64,000 bases of DNA from Nyssa sinensis (lineage: Eukaryota; Streptophyta; Magnoliopsida; Cornales; Nyssaceae): positions 32,224,807 to 32,288,806 of the forward strand of contig CM018035.1 in assembly GCA_008638375.1 (NCBI GenBank). Direction: 5' to 3'. Positions 22,794 to 35,095 of this stretch are shown one piece after another; the stretch's first letter is position 1; each line of letters starts with the position of its first letter. The notes beneath the pieces were generated by a model, which saw only the letters and a list, made by a program, of their open reading frames with translations, was not told where the DNA came from and searched no databases. Made by a program: the position numbers and the translations under genes.

Positions 22794-25700
22794 CCAAAAT
22801 TTGACATGACCCAATTATATTCTGACCTAATAAAAGTAGGTTCAGTGACATTGATAATTCGAGATAACCCAAAATACCGTAAACCATGATTGGATTAATT
22901 ATTGGAAAATATAAAATTTATCCAAACCATTGAAAATAAGAAATGCTCGGGAAATTAATTAACCCAGTCGATCGAGTGTCGAAACGGATAAATGGAATTG
23001 ATACAGAAAATTTTATTATGCGAATAAAATAAATAAAATGTAAGACACGAACGGTGACTTAAAATTGGTAAAATAAATACTAATGATACCGAGTCCCGGT
23101 TTTATGCCAAATTGGATGGTGTTAACATAATTTAATATTTTGAAATGGAAATAGTATATGTATAAAATATATAAAAATTATATTTTATATAATTGAAATA
23201 AAAGGATCAAAGACATAAACTGTAAGAATATATGTAAAATATATGGAAGTATATTTTATATATTAAAATAATGAAAGGAGAGTGACACATATATATGTAC
23301 ATATAATTAGAAGCTTCGAGAAGAAGCTGTTGGAAGAAGGGACTACATTATAGGTAGAAGCTTCAAAGGAAGCTATTGGAATCCGAGATGAGATAAGAAA
23401 GGCAAGAGAAGGTCGGTGCTCAATCCAGAAGGTCGTAGAAGCCACTGGAAGGATTTTTAATCAAAAGAGGGAGAAAATTCGAGAGGCAACCGACACTTCT
23501 GGACTCTCTTTCTCTTATATATATAGGTGTGTGTGTGTATATATATATATATATAGATAGGGAGATTGATATATCTCGGTAGAAAAAATTAGAGAAAAAA
23601 GAGAGATTGATTGAACATTGCCGAGAGCAGTATGGTTCGGAAGGGTGGACGCCCTCGCTGCAAGCGATCAATTCTAGATTTGGTTCAGCAAGGTTCCGTA
23701 AGCGCCGTTGATCACTGAGTTGGACTTCGAGGCTGAAGTCCCTGCGGCTAAGACGATCCGTCGAATTTAAAATCGAGCAGATTGGATTTTCTGATTCGAT
23801 CGTATCCGTGTTTGGAGGTGATCGATGGGTGTATTGGTATAACGTTGGAGACATTTACGGTAAGAAATGGCAAGAATTGGAGATACAGAGGCCGATTCAG
23901 GAGAAGCTCTGCAACAGGTATATATTTGTGTATTTGTGTAACGATGCAAAGAAGGAAACGGCAACAGCAGCGCACAGCAGCGGGGGGAGAAGACAAGCTC
24001 TGTCACTATCTCTTCCATTTTGGGTTGCGAGAATCACGTTTGATGCATATAATGGGCACGAGCTCTGATTTGGTTGTTGCACTATTGTATCTTTGGGCAT
24101 TGAGATTGAGCAAGTGTGTAGCGAAGATACTGGAAATAGGGATATGTGTATGGTTGTATTTGTGTAGCGGTGCGGTAGAGGAGGATTCTGCCGTGAGGAT
24201 TGGTTTAAGCAGGATGTTGGTGTTGGGTTGAATTGATGGAAATGGAGGATCCCTAGCAGTAGCGCAGTAGTGCAGTAGCAACAAGTATGGACGATACAGA
24301 ACTTGGTTAATTTAGCAAATATTCAGAATTGAGGAGATAAGTGATTGGGTTTGGGAGTGAGATGGCAATAGCGGCGCAGCAGTGTAGTGGTGCAATTTGT
24401 TGGGATTTCTTGTTCAAGTTAGTGGATCTGATATAGCTCGGAACTGCATGTGTGTGGATTTTGCAATTTTGTGGAGATGGAGATTCTGGCAGACGAGGTG
24501 ATGACAAGAAAAATTTGTAGCAGATGTAGCTGATTGTTTGGGCTTAAAATGAGCTAATAAAAGCAACAGAATAGAGATTGAAGAAGAGGGAATCAGTAAC
24601 TAAAGTTCTGATTCTAGACTGCCGGATAAATCCAGTGGTGATTGTGATGCTAAAACCAATGCTGGAAAAATGAATGGACGATGGCTGCAACACGAACACG
24701 CGGGATCATGCTTGGAATTTAAGAATCAGGTTTTCTCTTTGGGAATTTATGGGTCAGTTGGTGAGAACTTTGGGTTTTGATGATTTGTTTAAGTTGTGAT
24801 GGAGAAGTTGGTTCACATTCAGTTATAGAGACGAGCTGCACTTGATGAAAGAAAATCCGAAATGCCCTATGGGATTCAGGCAGATACAGAGGACATTGAG
24901 CTGAGGGGAAATTAGTCTTGAAGGAACAGGGGCTTGGTCTGGGTATTGAAGACTCCAGTCCATTGGCATTCAATTGGCCTGTGTTAGTGTGACAATACAA
25001 GAATTGGGGATTCTCGCAGGGGAATTTGAAGAAATTCAATCAGAGCAAGGTCCATTGACTGAGGGAAGTAATGCAATATTAGTTGTAGCTTCAGCCTTGC
25101 GGTGGTGTAATCGTTGAAGGCTATGGATGTTAACCTTGCTTGTAGAAATTGGAGCTACTGATTTGGAAGATTCTGCACAGTAATCTGATGAGAGGAAAGG
25201 AAAGTTCTTCAATATCTAATGGATGGGAGGATAAAGGGACAGACTCCGTTAGGATCATCATCTACTTGGGGGAAAAAGGTTGAAGAAGCTGATGAAACTG
25301 GATTTAAAATGGCTGGCCGACTCGATCAACCTGCCGGTGTGTTTTATTCAATTGCTGAACCGTGGACTGAAGATCAACCTCAACTCTGGATGCACGAGAA
25401 TTTGGTTCACGCTTGACTGCAAATTCTCCAAAGATTGGCTGTGAATGGAGATAAGCATAATATTCAGGTGAGTAACTCGGACTCCTGACTTGGTGTATAT
25501 TTTTGTATATTGTATTACTTTATATGCTGGACTGTCTTATACACCGTATTGTTTCAATGCATATGCTTTCATGCATACTTATTGTATTGCATTACTTGTG
25601 GCATGATTCTGTTCTATCTTTCCTTCTGATATATCCTGTTGATTCTATTCGGGTCTGTTTTTCTGTCACCCGTGCTTTGGAGTCTGATTTGATTCAGTTG

Positions 25701-26853
25701 GATATGTTGAGTCTTACTCTAGGCCCACCACAGGATTGAGCGGTTTTATGCCAGAGTCTGACCCAGAGGGTAGAGGCCCCACGAGTCGTCCGCTTATGGG
25801 CAGCTGGGAAAGACTTATCTGTATGATTGGCATTCTGTTCTGTTTCTGTCCCGCTCAATTCTGTTCTGTTCCGCTCTGATACTGACCCCAGAGGGTAGAG
25901 GCCCCACGAGTCATCCGCTTATGGGCAGTTGGGGAAGGTTCAGGCATTTGATGCTATGCCTTTGATTGATTGGTATTCTGTTCAGTTCAGTTCTGTTCTG
26001 TTCTGATCTGTTCTGTCCGTTCTGTTCTATTCAGTTTGATCTGATTTGTTCTGTTCTATTCTGATCTGATCTGTTTGAGCTGCATTTGTTCTACATGAGC
26101 TGCATTGTTCTATTTGAGCTGCATTTGGAGCATACATGCATATATGAACTGGTTTTGAAACCCATGACAGGAACCTATGTTACTCACTGAGCTTGTTTAA
26201 GCTCATTCCATCTATTTAACATTTTTCAGGATATAAGTCCACTGGACTAGAAGGCACTAAGATAGGATGTCAGTAGACTGTAAGGCATCCCAAGTACGGA
26301 TTAGATGGCATTGATTATGGAGACTTGAGTTCTGGTGGACTGACTCAGGCTATTCAGGTGAGTGACATGTTATTGATTGACTTTCTTAATATGCATTAGA
26401 TATATTTAGGCATGGCTTATGGTAAGGGTATTCTGGAGATATTAAATGTGCTCTGTGTTATGTCTAGTTATAGATGTGCTCTGTGGCTTAGACTTATTAT
26501 ATGTCTGGTTATAGACTTGTTCTATTGTACACACTTGTGGTATATAGTTGAGTTGCATTCCCGAGATAAAAAGGTTTTAATTTCCGCTGTTCTGACCCTA
26601 TATTGGAATGCAATTCATTTTAAGTTTCAGAAGTTTGCCTTTGGTTGGTTGCATTGTTGGTTGGGAAAACGACAAGGCGGCTAACTGGCATCACATCTTC
26701 GGCATCCGCGTAGGGTGGGGTGCGGGATGTGACAGCATCGTAAGGTTCAGAAGATTGCCTTTGGTTGGTCGCATTGTCGGTCGGAGACTGGCAAGGCGGC
26801 TAACTGGCATCACATCTTCAGCATCCGTGTAGGGTGGGGTGCGGGATGTGACA
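22794..26853 (+). mobile_element. Family B large LTR, copy B1 (complete, TSD AACAT)
   Basis: It begins TGTAATACCCCCAAAATTTG and ends GGTGCGGGATGTGACA, with AACAT at 22789-22793 and 26854-26858. Length is 4060 bp. No gag or pol. Landmarks shared with B2: TA-rich stretch (23160-23290 and 23520-23560), a small ORF (25219-25416), CAGGTGAGTAACTCGG near 25467, a run of TTCTGTTCTG-type repeats (25845-26075), duplicated gagggtagaggccccacgag blocks (25768 and 25891), TTACTCACTGAGCTTG near 26180 and a TTTTCAGG acceptor-like site near 26225. The last 120 bp are a near-duplicate of the 80-90 bp before them (gaagattgcctttggttggt twice). Confidence 0.9.
25219..25416 (+). CDS. Small LTR-borne ORF of family B, unknown function
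   Basis: A 65-residue frame opens MDGRIKGQ, has GSSSTWGKKVEEADETGFK at residues 13-31, MAGRLDQPAG near 33, and ends QLWMHENLVHA. The same frame is open in B2 up to an early stop, with mainly conservative replacements between the copies. About 40 bases downstream is the donor-like CAGGTGAGTAAC. No domain is recognised and no signal peptide or membrane segment is seen. It could be part of a longer spliced product or only a conserved LTR segment. Confidence 0.4.
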   Translation: MDGRIKGQTPLGSSSTWGKKVEEADETGFKMAGRLDQPAGVFYSIAEPWTEDQPQLWMHENLVHA

Positions 26854-27658
26854 AACATAATAGAAAACAGATCTTGAAGTTGGAGCATGGGATACATCAT
26901 AACCATTAAACCCAACAAATTTTCTCTCTCTAAAAACTTCCACTATACGAACTATTTTAGATTCTTCTTATGCATGAATGGTGTTTAAAGTATGTAATCT
27001 TGAATAAGGTATGAAAATTTAACCCTAGAAAACCCCAGAAACAGTGGCCGTACAAAACTACCATAATTGCAGCTTAAGAGCTACCTAGAAAACCAACTTA
27101 GGTAAGAGACCGTTTGGCTTGTGGGGACCAAAACTAGATTCTCTTAGGATCAAAACGAGACAAAAATCAGTCGATTTGGTCTAGAAACAAGCAATTAGTG
27201 GCCACTTGCAGGTCACGGTGTAAAATGTCCAATGCGTGATTTCATGTTCAAACTTAGATTTAAACAATATATAAATGCTTGAGTTAGGGTGTAGAGGAGT
27301 TTTGAGATGACCTAAGGTGAGAACAGCGGTTGAAATGGCTAGATATCCATGAAAATGGAGGGCACTGTAGCTGGGGTTGCTGAGGAACAGTAGCGTAGGC
27401 ATAGAGGAAGAAGAAGACCCCGCGGAGTCAATTCGTGAGTTGACTCAGCCAATCCTGACCGAGTTAGGCTACCCACTGTGTCGAAGCGGAAGGCAAGCCA
27501 CCGCATTAATGAAGCGGCAGCGTTTTGTTCCTTTTAAATAAAAATTCTGGATGTTTGGCTACACAGATAGCAACGGATTTAATAACCCTAGTCGTCATAA
27601 GGGATACCCTATCCTCCTTTGGCCCTCTATGCGCCGTTTGGCTTAGACAAAATCAGGA

Positions 27659-27690
<32 letters not shown>

Positions 27691-27806
27691 GGGGATTGCG
27701 CCCCCTACGGTTCAAACCTATGCCCATTCACAGCCCAAACCCTAAAAAAGGCCCCGAAGCCCACTGCGCTCACCCTGGTCCTTGTGAACTATTTTGCCAT
27801 AAATAA
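26854..27806 (+). mobile_element. Family A large LTR, copy A5, second segment (truncated)
   Basis: It resumes at the AACAT duplicate. Landmarks shared with A6 and A8 are tctctctctaaaaacttcc near 26930, the tttggtctagaaacaagc block near 27177, gtgagttgactcagcc near 27435 and the gccaccgcattaat block near 27498, then a TA microsatellite and a box B-like motif (minus strand, near 27700-27715). B3 is inserted at 27807 and the rest of A5 is absent. Confidence 0.75.
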
Positions 27807-30642
27807 TGTCACATCCTGAACCCCACCCTATGCGGATCTTAAGGACAGTGATGCCAGTTAGTCGCTTTTCTGGTTTGCCGACCGACAATGTGACCAACCA
27901 AAGGTAAACTTCTGAACTTAACGACGAATTGCATTCCAATTGTAGGGTCAGAGCAGCGGAATTTAAAACCTTTTTCATCTCAGGAATGCAACTCATTTAT
28001 AAATACCATACAGGTATGTACCACAGAGCAAGTCTAAAACCAAATCGCTAATAACTCTAACCACAGAGTACATCTATAATCAGACACATAACATAGAGCA
28101 CATCTAATATCTCTAGAGTACCATTACCATGAGCCATGTCTCAATATCTAGTGCATATCAATCCCATCAATCAAATCATGTCACTCACCTGAATAACCAG
28201 ATTCAATCCACAAGAGTCCAAGTCTCCGCAAATCAGTGCCATCCGATCCTTTACTTGGAATGCCTCTCGGCCGATCCATGTCACATCATAGTGCCTTCTA
28301 ATCCAATGGAGATAAATCCTAAAAAATGTTAGGATGATGGGGTGAGCTTTAACAAGCCCAGTGAGTAACAGAAGTTCCCTGCCATAGGTTTCAAAACCAG
28401 TTCTTGCTTATCAAGCACATGGATAGTTTAATCACTTCAGAATAACAGTTTTATAAATCCACTTTAAATGCAGTTTAAGTAGAATAAAACAGAATTGACT
28501 ACCAGTCACTTCAAAACCAAATAGAACAAACAGATCATAACAAAACATAACCGAACAGAACAGAACAAATCAGAACAGAACAATACATGATGCCAAAATA
28601 TCAATCAAAGACATAGGCATATCATCAACGGAACGGAACAGAACAAAATTGAGTATATCAATCAGAGACATAGGCATATCATCAACGGAACGGAACAAAA
28701 CAAAATTGAGTATATCAATCAAAGACATAGGCATATCATCAACGGAACGGAACAGAACAAAATTGAGTATATCAATCAGAGACATAGGCATATCATCAAC
28801 GGAACAGAACATAACAAAATTGAGTATATCAGAGACATAGGCATATCATCAACGGAAGGGAACAGAACAAAATTGAGTATGTCAATCAGAGACATAGGCA
28901 TATTATCAATGGAACGGAACAGAACAAAATTGAGTATATCAGAGACATAAGCATATCATTAATGGAAGGGAACAGAACAAAATTGAGTATATCAATCAGA
29001 GACATAAGCATATCATCAACAGAATGGAACAGAACAAAATTGAGTATATCAATCAGAGACATAGGCATATCATCAACGGAACGGAACAGAAAAAAATTGA
29101 GTATATCAATCAAAGACATAGGCATATCATCAATGGAACGGAACAGAACAAAATTGAGTATATCAATCAGAGACATAGGCATATCATCAACGGAACAGAA
29201 CAGAACAAAATTGAGTATATCACTCGGAGACATAGGTATATCATCAACGAAATGGAACAGAACAAAGTTGAGTATATAAATCAGAGACATAGGCATATCA
29301 TCAATGGAACGGAACAAAACAGAGTTGAGTATATCGATAAGAGACATAACCATATCATCAATGGAACAGAACAGAACAAAATTGAGTATATCAATCAGAA
29401 ACATAGGCATATCATTGACGAAACAGAACAGAACAGAACAGAACAAAATTGAGTATCTCAATCAGAGACATAGGCATATCATCAACAGAAGGGAACAGAA
29501 CAAAATTGAGTATACCAATCAGAGACATAGGCATATCATCAACGGAATGGAACAAAACAAAATTGAGTATATCAATCAGAGACATAGGCATATTATCAAC
29601 AGGAATGGAACAGAACAAAATTGAGTATACCAATCAGAGACATAGGCATATCATCAACGGAACGGAACAGAACAAAATTGAGTATATCAATCAGAGACAT
29701 AGGCATATCATCAACAAAATGGAACAGAACAAAGTTGAGTATATAAATTAGAGACATAGGCAGATCATCAATGGAACGGAACAGAACAGAGTTGAGTATA
29801 TCAATCAGAGACATAAGCATATCATCAATGGAACGGAACAGAACACAATTGAGTATATCAATCAGAGACATAGGCATATCATCAACGAAACAGAACAGAA
29901 CAAAATTGAGTATATCAATCAGAGACATAGGCAAATCATCAATGGAATGGAACATAACAAAATTGAGTATATCAATCAGAGACATATGCATATCATCAAT
30001 GGAATGGAACATAACAGAGTTGAGCAGAACGGAACAGAACAGAATAGAACAGGATGCCAATTAGGCACATAATCATGAAATGGATGCTCAAATGTAGCTC
30101 AAGTAGGACAATGCAGCTCAAACGGATCAGATCAGAACAGAACAGATCAGACAGATCAAAACAGAGCAAAGCCAAAACAGAACGGATCAGAACTGAACTG
30201 AGTACCAATCAAACAACGACATGTCATCAAATGTTCCTGAATCTTCCCCAGCTGCCCATAAGTGGACCACTCGTGGGGCCTCTACCCTCTAGGGGTCAAA
30301 TTAGAGCGGAACAGTATGTCAATAAGAAGTATAGGCAAATAAATCAAAGAACAGAATAGATCAGTATTGAGTGAAACATAACAGAACAGGATGCCAATTA
30401 GGCACCTAATTAAGTATATTTGAGCTTCCCCCGCTGCCCATCGCGGACTACTCGTGGGGCCTCTACCCTCTGGGTACCACTCTGGCCTACTTATGCCATA
30501 TCACTCAAAACTGGAGTGGGCCCAAGAGTAAGACACAACATAACAAAATAGAATCAGAACAGATCATATAACAGAATAGAACAGACCCAAACAGAACAGA
30601 GGAGCAGGACATAACAAAATCATGCCATGTGTAATGTAGTAC
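27807..30642 (-). mobile_element. Family B large LTR, copy B3 (truncated)
   Basis: It begins TGTCACATCCTGAACCCC, the reverse of the B 3' end. It passes through the reverse of GAGCTTGTTTAAGCTC (near 28353), an expanded 57-bp minisatellite (28590-30040), two inverse copies of the gggcctctaccctc block (30278 and 30460) and ends abruptly near 30642 in sequence corresponding to about 25585 of B1. The TGTAATACCCC end is missing. It directly abuts decayed pol of element D. Confidence 0.85.
28590..30040. repeat. 57-bp minisatellite, about 25 copies
   Basis: The unit is gagtatatcaatcagagaca followed by taggcatatcatcaacggaa and cggaacagaacaaaatt, 57 bases in total. Copies vary by single substitutions and a few indels (near 28830, 28940, 29430 and 29600). 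As 57 is divisible by three, reading frames stay open through many units: 19-residue periodic peptides are read in two plus frames and one minus frame, giving open stretches of up to about 190 codons. B1 and B2 hold only short, irregular versions, so it expanded in B3. It is not a gene in my judgement. Confidence 0.9.
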
Positions 30643-31250
30643 GAAGCTCAACTTTAGCGATATCAAGGCCACCACCGCCGTAACGACAGGATTCGATGGA
30701 AACCTCAGCACCTCGCTGGGCAAAATAGACCTCCTGACTACAACAAGGAGAGGGGGATGGACAGAAGATATTGATTTCTGCATACATGGTCTTGGACTTT
30801 AAGTCGCCCTACAATGTCATCATTGAAAGGCCTTGGCTCCATTAGATGGGAGTGGTCACTTCAACCCTTCATTAATGTCTGAAGTATATTTAGAACGATG
30901 AGGTCTACTTCATCAAGGGCTACCAACCAACTGCCCGAGAATGTCATGCTCTCGCGCTGAAGGAAAGAGACCCCAAATGTAATCACAACATTTTTGTAAA
31001 GGAGGAAGTCTGACACCTTCTGACCTTCATGAGACAAAGGAGTGCCCCTCCAAGATCGACGAGCCATTGAGCCCTAGGGGAAGGGACAGCGTGGCCAAAC
31101 CAATGGAGGAACCTATCAAGGTACTCGTGAACTCTGAAGAGGGAGAACGATATTTACAGATTGGCTCAGATATGTCCCCCTTCGAGCAACATGAGATAGC
31201 TGAATTCTTGAAAAGAAACTTGTCAGTATTCATTTAGGAGACCAAGGATA
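30643..31250 (+). pseudogene. Element D pol: protease remnant and lead to RT
   Basis: The plus strand reads as the end of a Ty3/gypsy protease region, with VLDFKSPYNVIIERPWLH near 30788-30840 (usual form YNAILGRPWLH), then stops and frame changes. The start is cut at the B3 junction. Residues upstream of it, including the active site, are absent. Confidence 0.65.
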
Positions 31251-31963
31251 TAGAAGGGATAAATCCAAACCTTATTTCCCACAAGCTAATGATGGACCCA
31301 AATCATCTTCCTATGAGGCAAAAGAGGAGGACGTTCGCCCCCGAGCACCACATGATTATCAACGAAGAGGTCTAGAGGCTGCTAAACGCTAAAATCATAA
31401 AAGAGGTATTCTATCCAAAATGGCTCGCCAACACAGTCCTTGCTAAAAAGAAGAATGACAATTGGAGGGTTTGCGTTGACTACACCAACCTTAACAAAGC
31501 CTGTCCCAAAGACAGCTTCCCTTTTCTAAGGATTAATCAACTAGTTGACGCAACCGTAGGGCATGAGCTCATGAGCTTCATGAATGCATACTATGGGTAC
31601 AATCAGATTTAGATGTAACCTCCAGACCAAGAGAAGACAGCCTTCGTATCTGAACGAGGTCTCATTGCTATAGAGTGATGTCGTTCAGTTTAAAGAACGT
31701 TGGGGCCACATACCAACATCTGGTAAACAAGATGTTTGGCTCCTAAATTGGAGATATGATGGAGGTCTACATAGACAACATGCTAGTCAAGAGCATAAGG
31801 AAGAGTGACCACATCTAGAATTTGAGCCAAACATTTAAATTCTAAGGCAGTATAGGATGAAGCTAAACCCTTCAAAGTATACCTTTGGGATCACCAAAGG
31901 GAAATTCTTGGGTTTCTAGTCTCTTAAAGGGGGATTAAAACAGACCCCTCGCAGATAAAAGCT
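31251..31963 (+). pseudogene. Element D pol: reverse transcriptase
   Basis: WRVCVDYTNLNKACPKDSFP at about 31465-31525 and GYNQI near 31600 are typical Ty3/gypsy RT. The YIDDMLVKS catalytic motif reads YIDNMLVKS near 31766, so the second aspartate is lost. In-frame stops at about 31372, 31612 and 31744 confirm a dead copy. The KDIRGLNGRVAALNRFISK block begins at 31990. Confidence 0.85.
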
Positions 31964-33082
31964 TTGATCGATCTAGAGTCACTAAAAATCAAGAAAGATA
32001 TTCGAGGCCTGAACGGACGGGTAGCGGCTCTAAACCGATTCATCTCTAAGTTTACCGACCGGTGCCTCTTGTTCTTCAAAGCCTTGAGAAGGAGTAAGGC
32101 CTTAGAGTGGACTCCTGAATGCAAAAGAGCTTTCCAGGAATTAAAGCAATACTTGGCTTCCCCCGAGCTCCTTTCAAAACCAGTACAAGGAGAAAAGTTA
32201 CTCTTGTACCTTGTAATATCCGAGAATGCCATTAGCTCTACACTAGTCAAAGAATACAAAGGGATTCAAAGGCCTATTTTCTATGTAAGAAAGGCACTCT
32301 TGGACACCAAAACGAGATATTCTAAAAGTGAAAAGCTAGCCTTCGCCCTCGTGATATCCGCTCGAAAAATCAAGCCTTATTTTCAGGCCCATCCCATTGA
32401 AATCCTTATGTCTTACCCTCTGAAATCAGTCCTGCACAACCTGAAAGTCTCAGGACGACTAGTCAAGTGGTTTGTGGAGTTAGTAGAATTTGATATATCT
32501 TATGTACCACAGACCTCTATCAAAGGGCAAGCACTGGCAGACTTTGTTGCATCCACTCCAACGCTGCATGCTAAAGCACAAGCCGATATAGATACTACAA
32601 TATGGCAACTCTACAGTAACGAGTCATCCACCGATAGAGGTTCGGGTGTAGGCATAGTATTTCAGTCCCCCGACAAAATCATCACTGAGAAGGAAGTTAG
32701 TTTGGGGTTCAGAGCTTCTAATAACGAAGCTAAGTACGAAGCACTTATCCTTGGCATGAAGTTGGCCCTGGAATGCCAATCCTTGAACCTTGAAGCATTC
32801 TCTGATTCCCAACTTGTGCTAAGCCAAGTCGTAGGAAAATTATCCACCAAGGATAACAAGATGATCTGCTATTCAGAATTGGTGGAATCATTGAGGCTCT
32901 CTTTCCACAAGTTCACCATTCAAAAGATCGAAAGAAGCCAAAACTCCAAGGTCGATACTCTAGCGAATATGGCCTCCCATCTCAAGTTAGAAAGAGGTTC
33001 AACGATAAAAGTCTCTTACCAACCGAAGTCAAGCATCGAGGAAGTACAGTCCTCCCAAATCTCAGAGCAAACTCAGAACTAG
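31964..33082 (+). pseudogene. Element D pol: RNase H and archaeal-type RNase H
   Basis: The longest surviving frame of the window (372 codons). Residues 1-70 finish RT (LNGRVAALNRFISKFTDRCL), about 70-175 are the Ty3 RNase H (QRPIFYVRKALLDTKTRYS, EKLAFALVISARK, PYFQAH) and about 205-335 are a second, archaeal-type RNase H (NNEAKYEALILGMKLAL, AFSDSQLVLSQV). The dual RNase H is the hallmark of the Tat clade. Both domains have lost catalytic aspartates: TDQP-type reads MSYP, and YVDGSS-type reads YSNESS. It ends near the integrase linker at 33082. Confidence 0.9.
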
Positions 33083-34315
33083 ATGACTCCCATCATCCAG
33101 TACATAAAAGAAGGACTACTTCTAGAAGACAAAAACTAGGCCCGAAGGATTCGGAACAAGGTGGCTCGGTATCTAATCCTAAATGGAAAGCTCTACCAAA
33201 GATCCTACACACAACCCCTCCTGCGGTGCTTATCTCCAGAAGAGTCCCAATATGTCCTAGCTGAGATACATGAAGGAATTTCTGGCAACCACAACGGCGG
33301 CAAGACCATAGCTCACTGAGCCCTGACTTAGGGTTACAACTAGCCTGGCATGATAAAACAAGCTAAGGAATATGTCCAAAGGTGTGATAAGTGCCAACAA
33401 TTTTCTTCATACCAGCACTAACCTCATCACAAGCTCATTCCTATTGCTAGTCCTTGGCCCTTCGCTCAATAGGGGATAGACATCGTAGGACTATTACCAA
33501 AAGCTCCTCAAAATAGAAGATACCTACTAGTTGCCATTGATTACTTCTTCAAATAGGCAGAAGTTGAACCTCTAACTCACATCACAGAGGTAAAATTAAA
33601 GAACTTCACATGGAAGAACATAATCTGCAGGTTCGGCATACCCCATGTTATCATTTCAAACAATGGCATGCAATTTGCAGAAAATGTGTTCGGGAAATTT
33701 TGTGAAGACCTGCATATCAACCACCACTTCTCCTCACCAGGGCATCCCCAAGCTAATGAGCAATCTGAGGTCACCAACTGCACAATTCTTGACGCCATTA
33801 AGAAGAGGTTGGAAGAAGCCAAAGGAAGACAAGTTGAGGATCTCCCAAGAGTGCTCTAGGCCTACCGAACCACTAAAAGAACACCAACTGCAGAGACACC
33901 ATTCTCACTTACATACAGTACTGAGGCAGTCATTCCTATCAAAATTGGCATGCCAACCTTAAGGACGGATGCCTTTGACCAGGAAACCAACGACCATCAG
34001 CTTATGAAAAATCTAGGTCTGCTTAAAGAGAGACGAGAGCAACCCCAGATCAGAAGTAAAACATATCAGTAGAGAATGACCAAAAGCTTCAGCCAAGGGC
34101 TAAGACCTGTCAGTTTCCAGGTTGGGGACCTCGTCTTAAGGAAGGTATTCACGAACACCAAAGATCCCACTATGGGAAAGCTCTCCCCTAACTGGGAAGG
34201 GCCCTGTAAAATAACCAAAATCGTTAGGCCCATGACTTATTGGTTGTAAGATGTAACTGGGAAGCCTATGCCAAGACCCTAGAATGTAGAGCATTTACAA
34301 AAATATTATCAATAA
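33083..34315 (+). pseudogene. Element D pol: integrase
   Basis: Order is zinc-binding H..H..C..C (HEGISGNHNG, CDKCQQF), core (GIDIVGLLPK; IISNNGMQFAENVFGKFC; HPQANEQSEVTNCTILD) and C-terminal GDLVLRKV, GKLSPNWEGPCKI, ending NVEHLQKYYQ and stop at 34313-34315. The second catalytic aspartate (SDNGTQF) reads SNNG, and there are about ten in-frame stops, for example at 33138, 33318 and 33427. No chromodomain. Typical Tat-clade integrase end. Confidence 0.88.
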
Positions 34316-34344
34316 AAAGTTTTTTTCTTTCATTTTTTAGTGCT

Positions 34345-34475
34345 CTCACTTTAATGTACAGACCCCTAAAAGCCTTGTAGCCATTACAAGTGCTATAGGT
34401 CTGGTCCATCTCAATGTACAGACCCCTAAAAAGCCTTGTATCCACTACAAGTGCTATAGGTCTGGTCCATTTTTC
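34345..34475. repeat. Tandem duplicate of a 63-bp hairpin unit
   Basis: The unit holds CAGACCCCTAAAAGCCTTGTA, then TACAAGTGCTATAGGTCTGG. Two copies start near 34359 and 34422. Arms CAGACC/GGTCTG and CTTGTA/TACAAG allow a nested stem. It lies just 3' of the pol stop of element D. Confidence 0.75.
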
Positions 34476-34554
34476 ATTCAGGCAAACAGTTCAGTAAAGG
34501 TATCAAGAGCTCTGGTTATCCAATCCATTTCTATCAACACTCCTCATCTTTTAT

Positions 34555-35095
34555 GAAATTTATGCTTTATTTAATTACAAGTTATGGAGATTTTGATTCA
34601 ATTTCAAGTTTTAAAGATCTATGCCTGATTTGATTACAAGTTATAGAGATCTTCAATCAATTGCAAGTTCTGAAGATCTATGCTTGATTTAATTACAAGT
34701 TATGGAGATTTTGATTCAATTGCAAGTTTTAAAGATCTATGCCTGATTTGATTACAAGTTATAGAGATCTTCAATCAATTGCAAGTTCTGAAGATCTATG
34801 CTTGATTTAATTACAAGTTATGGAGATTTTGATTCAATTGCAGGTTTTGAAGATCTACGCTTGATTTAATAACAAGTTATGGATATCTTGATTCAATTAC
34901 AAGTTTTGAAGATCTATGCTTGATTTAATTACAAGTTATGGAGATTTTGATTCAATTGCAAGTTCTAAAAATCTATGCGTGATTTAATTATAAGTTATGG
35001 AGATCTTGATTCAATTGTGAGTTTTGAAGGTCTATGCTTGATTTAATTACAAGTTCTGGAGATCTTGATTCAGTTACAAAGTTCTGAATTTGAAA
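34555..35095. repeat. 61-bp tandem array, about 9 copies, partly paired as a 122-bp unit
   Basis: The core ttaattacaagttatggaga and gcaagttttgaagatctatg repeats every 61 bases. In the first five units two versions alternate (ttatggagattttgattcaa and ttatagagatcttcaatcaa), giving a 122-bp higher-order period; later units do not alternate. It lies in the pol-to-antisense-ORF spacer of element D. Confidence 0.88.

Noticed and set aside
23782..24231. A 149-codon open frame in B1
   Set aside because: Not kept in B2 at the corresponding place, low-complexity composition, and overlapping frames on both strands are equally open.
28886..29461. A 191-codon repetitive frame (minus) and overlapping plus-strand frames
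   Set aside because: Explained by the 57-bp minisatellite, whose unit is a multiple of three and stop-free in three frames.
28590..30040. CRISPR-like direct repeats
   Set aside because: Units are contiguous with no distinct spacers, and the context is a plant retrotransposon.
31924..32259. A minus-strand 111-codon frame
   Set aside because: Shadow of the RT/RNase H frame of element D on the other strand.
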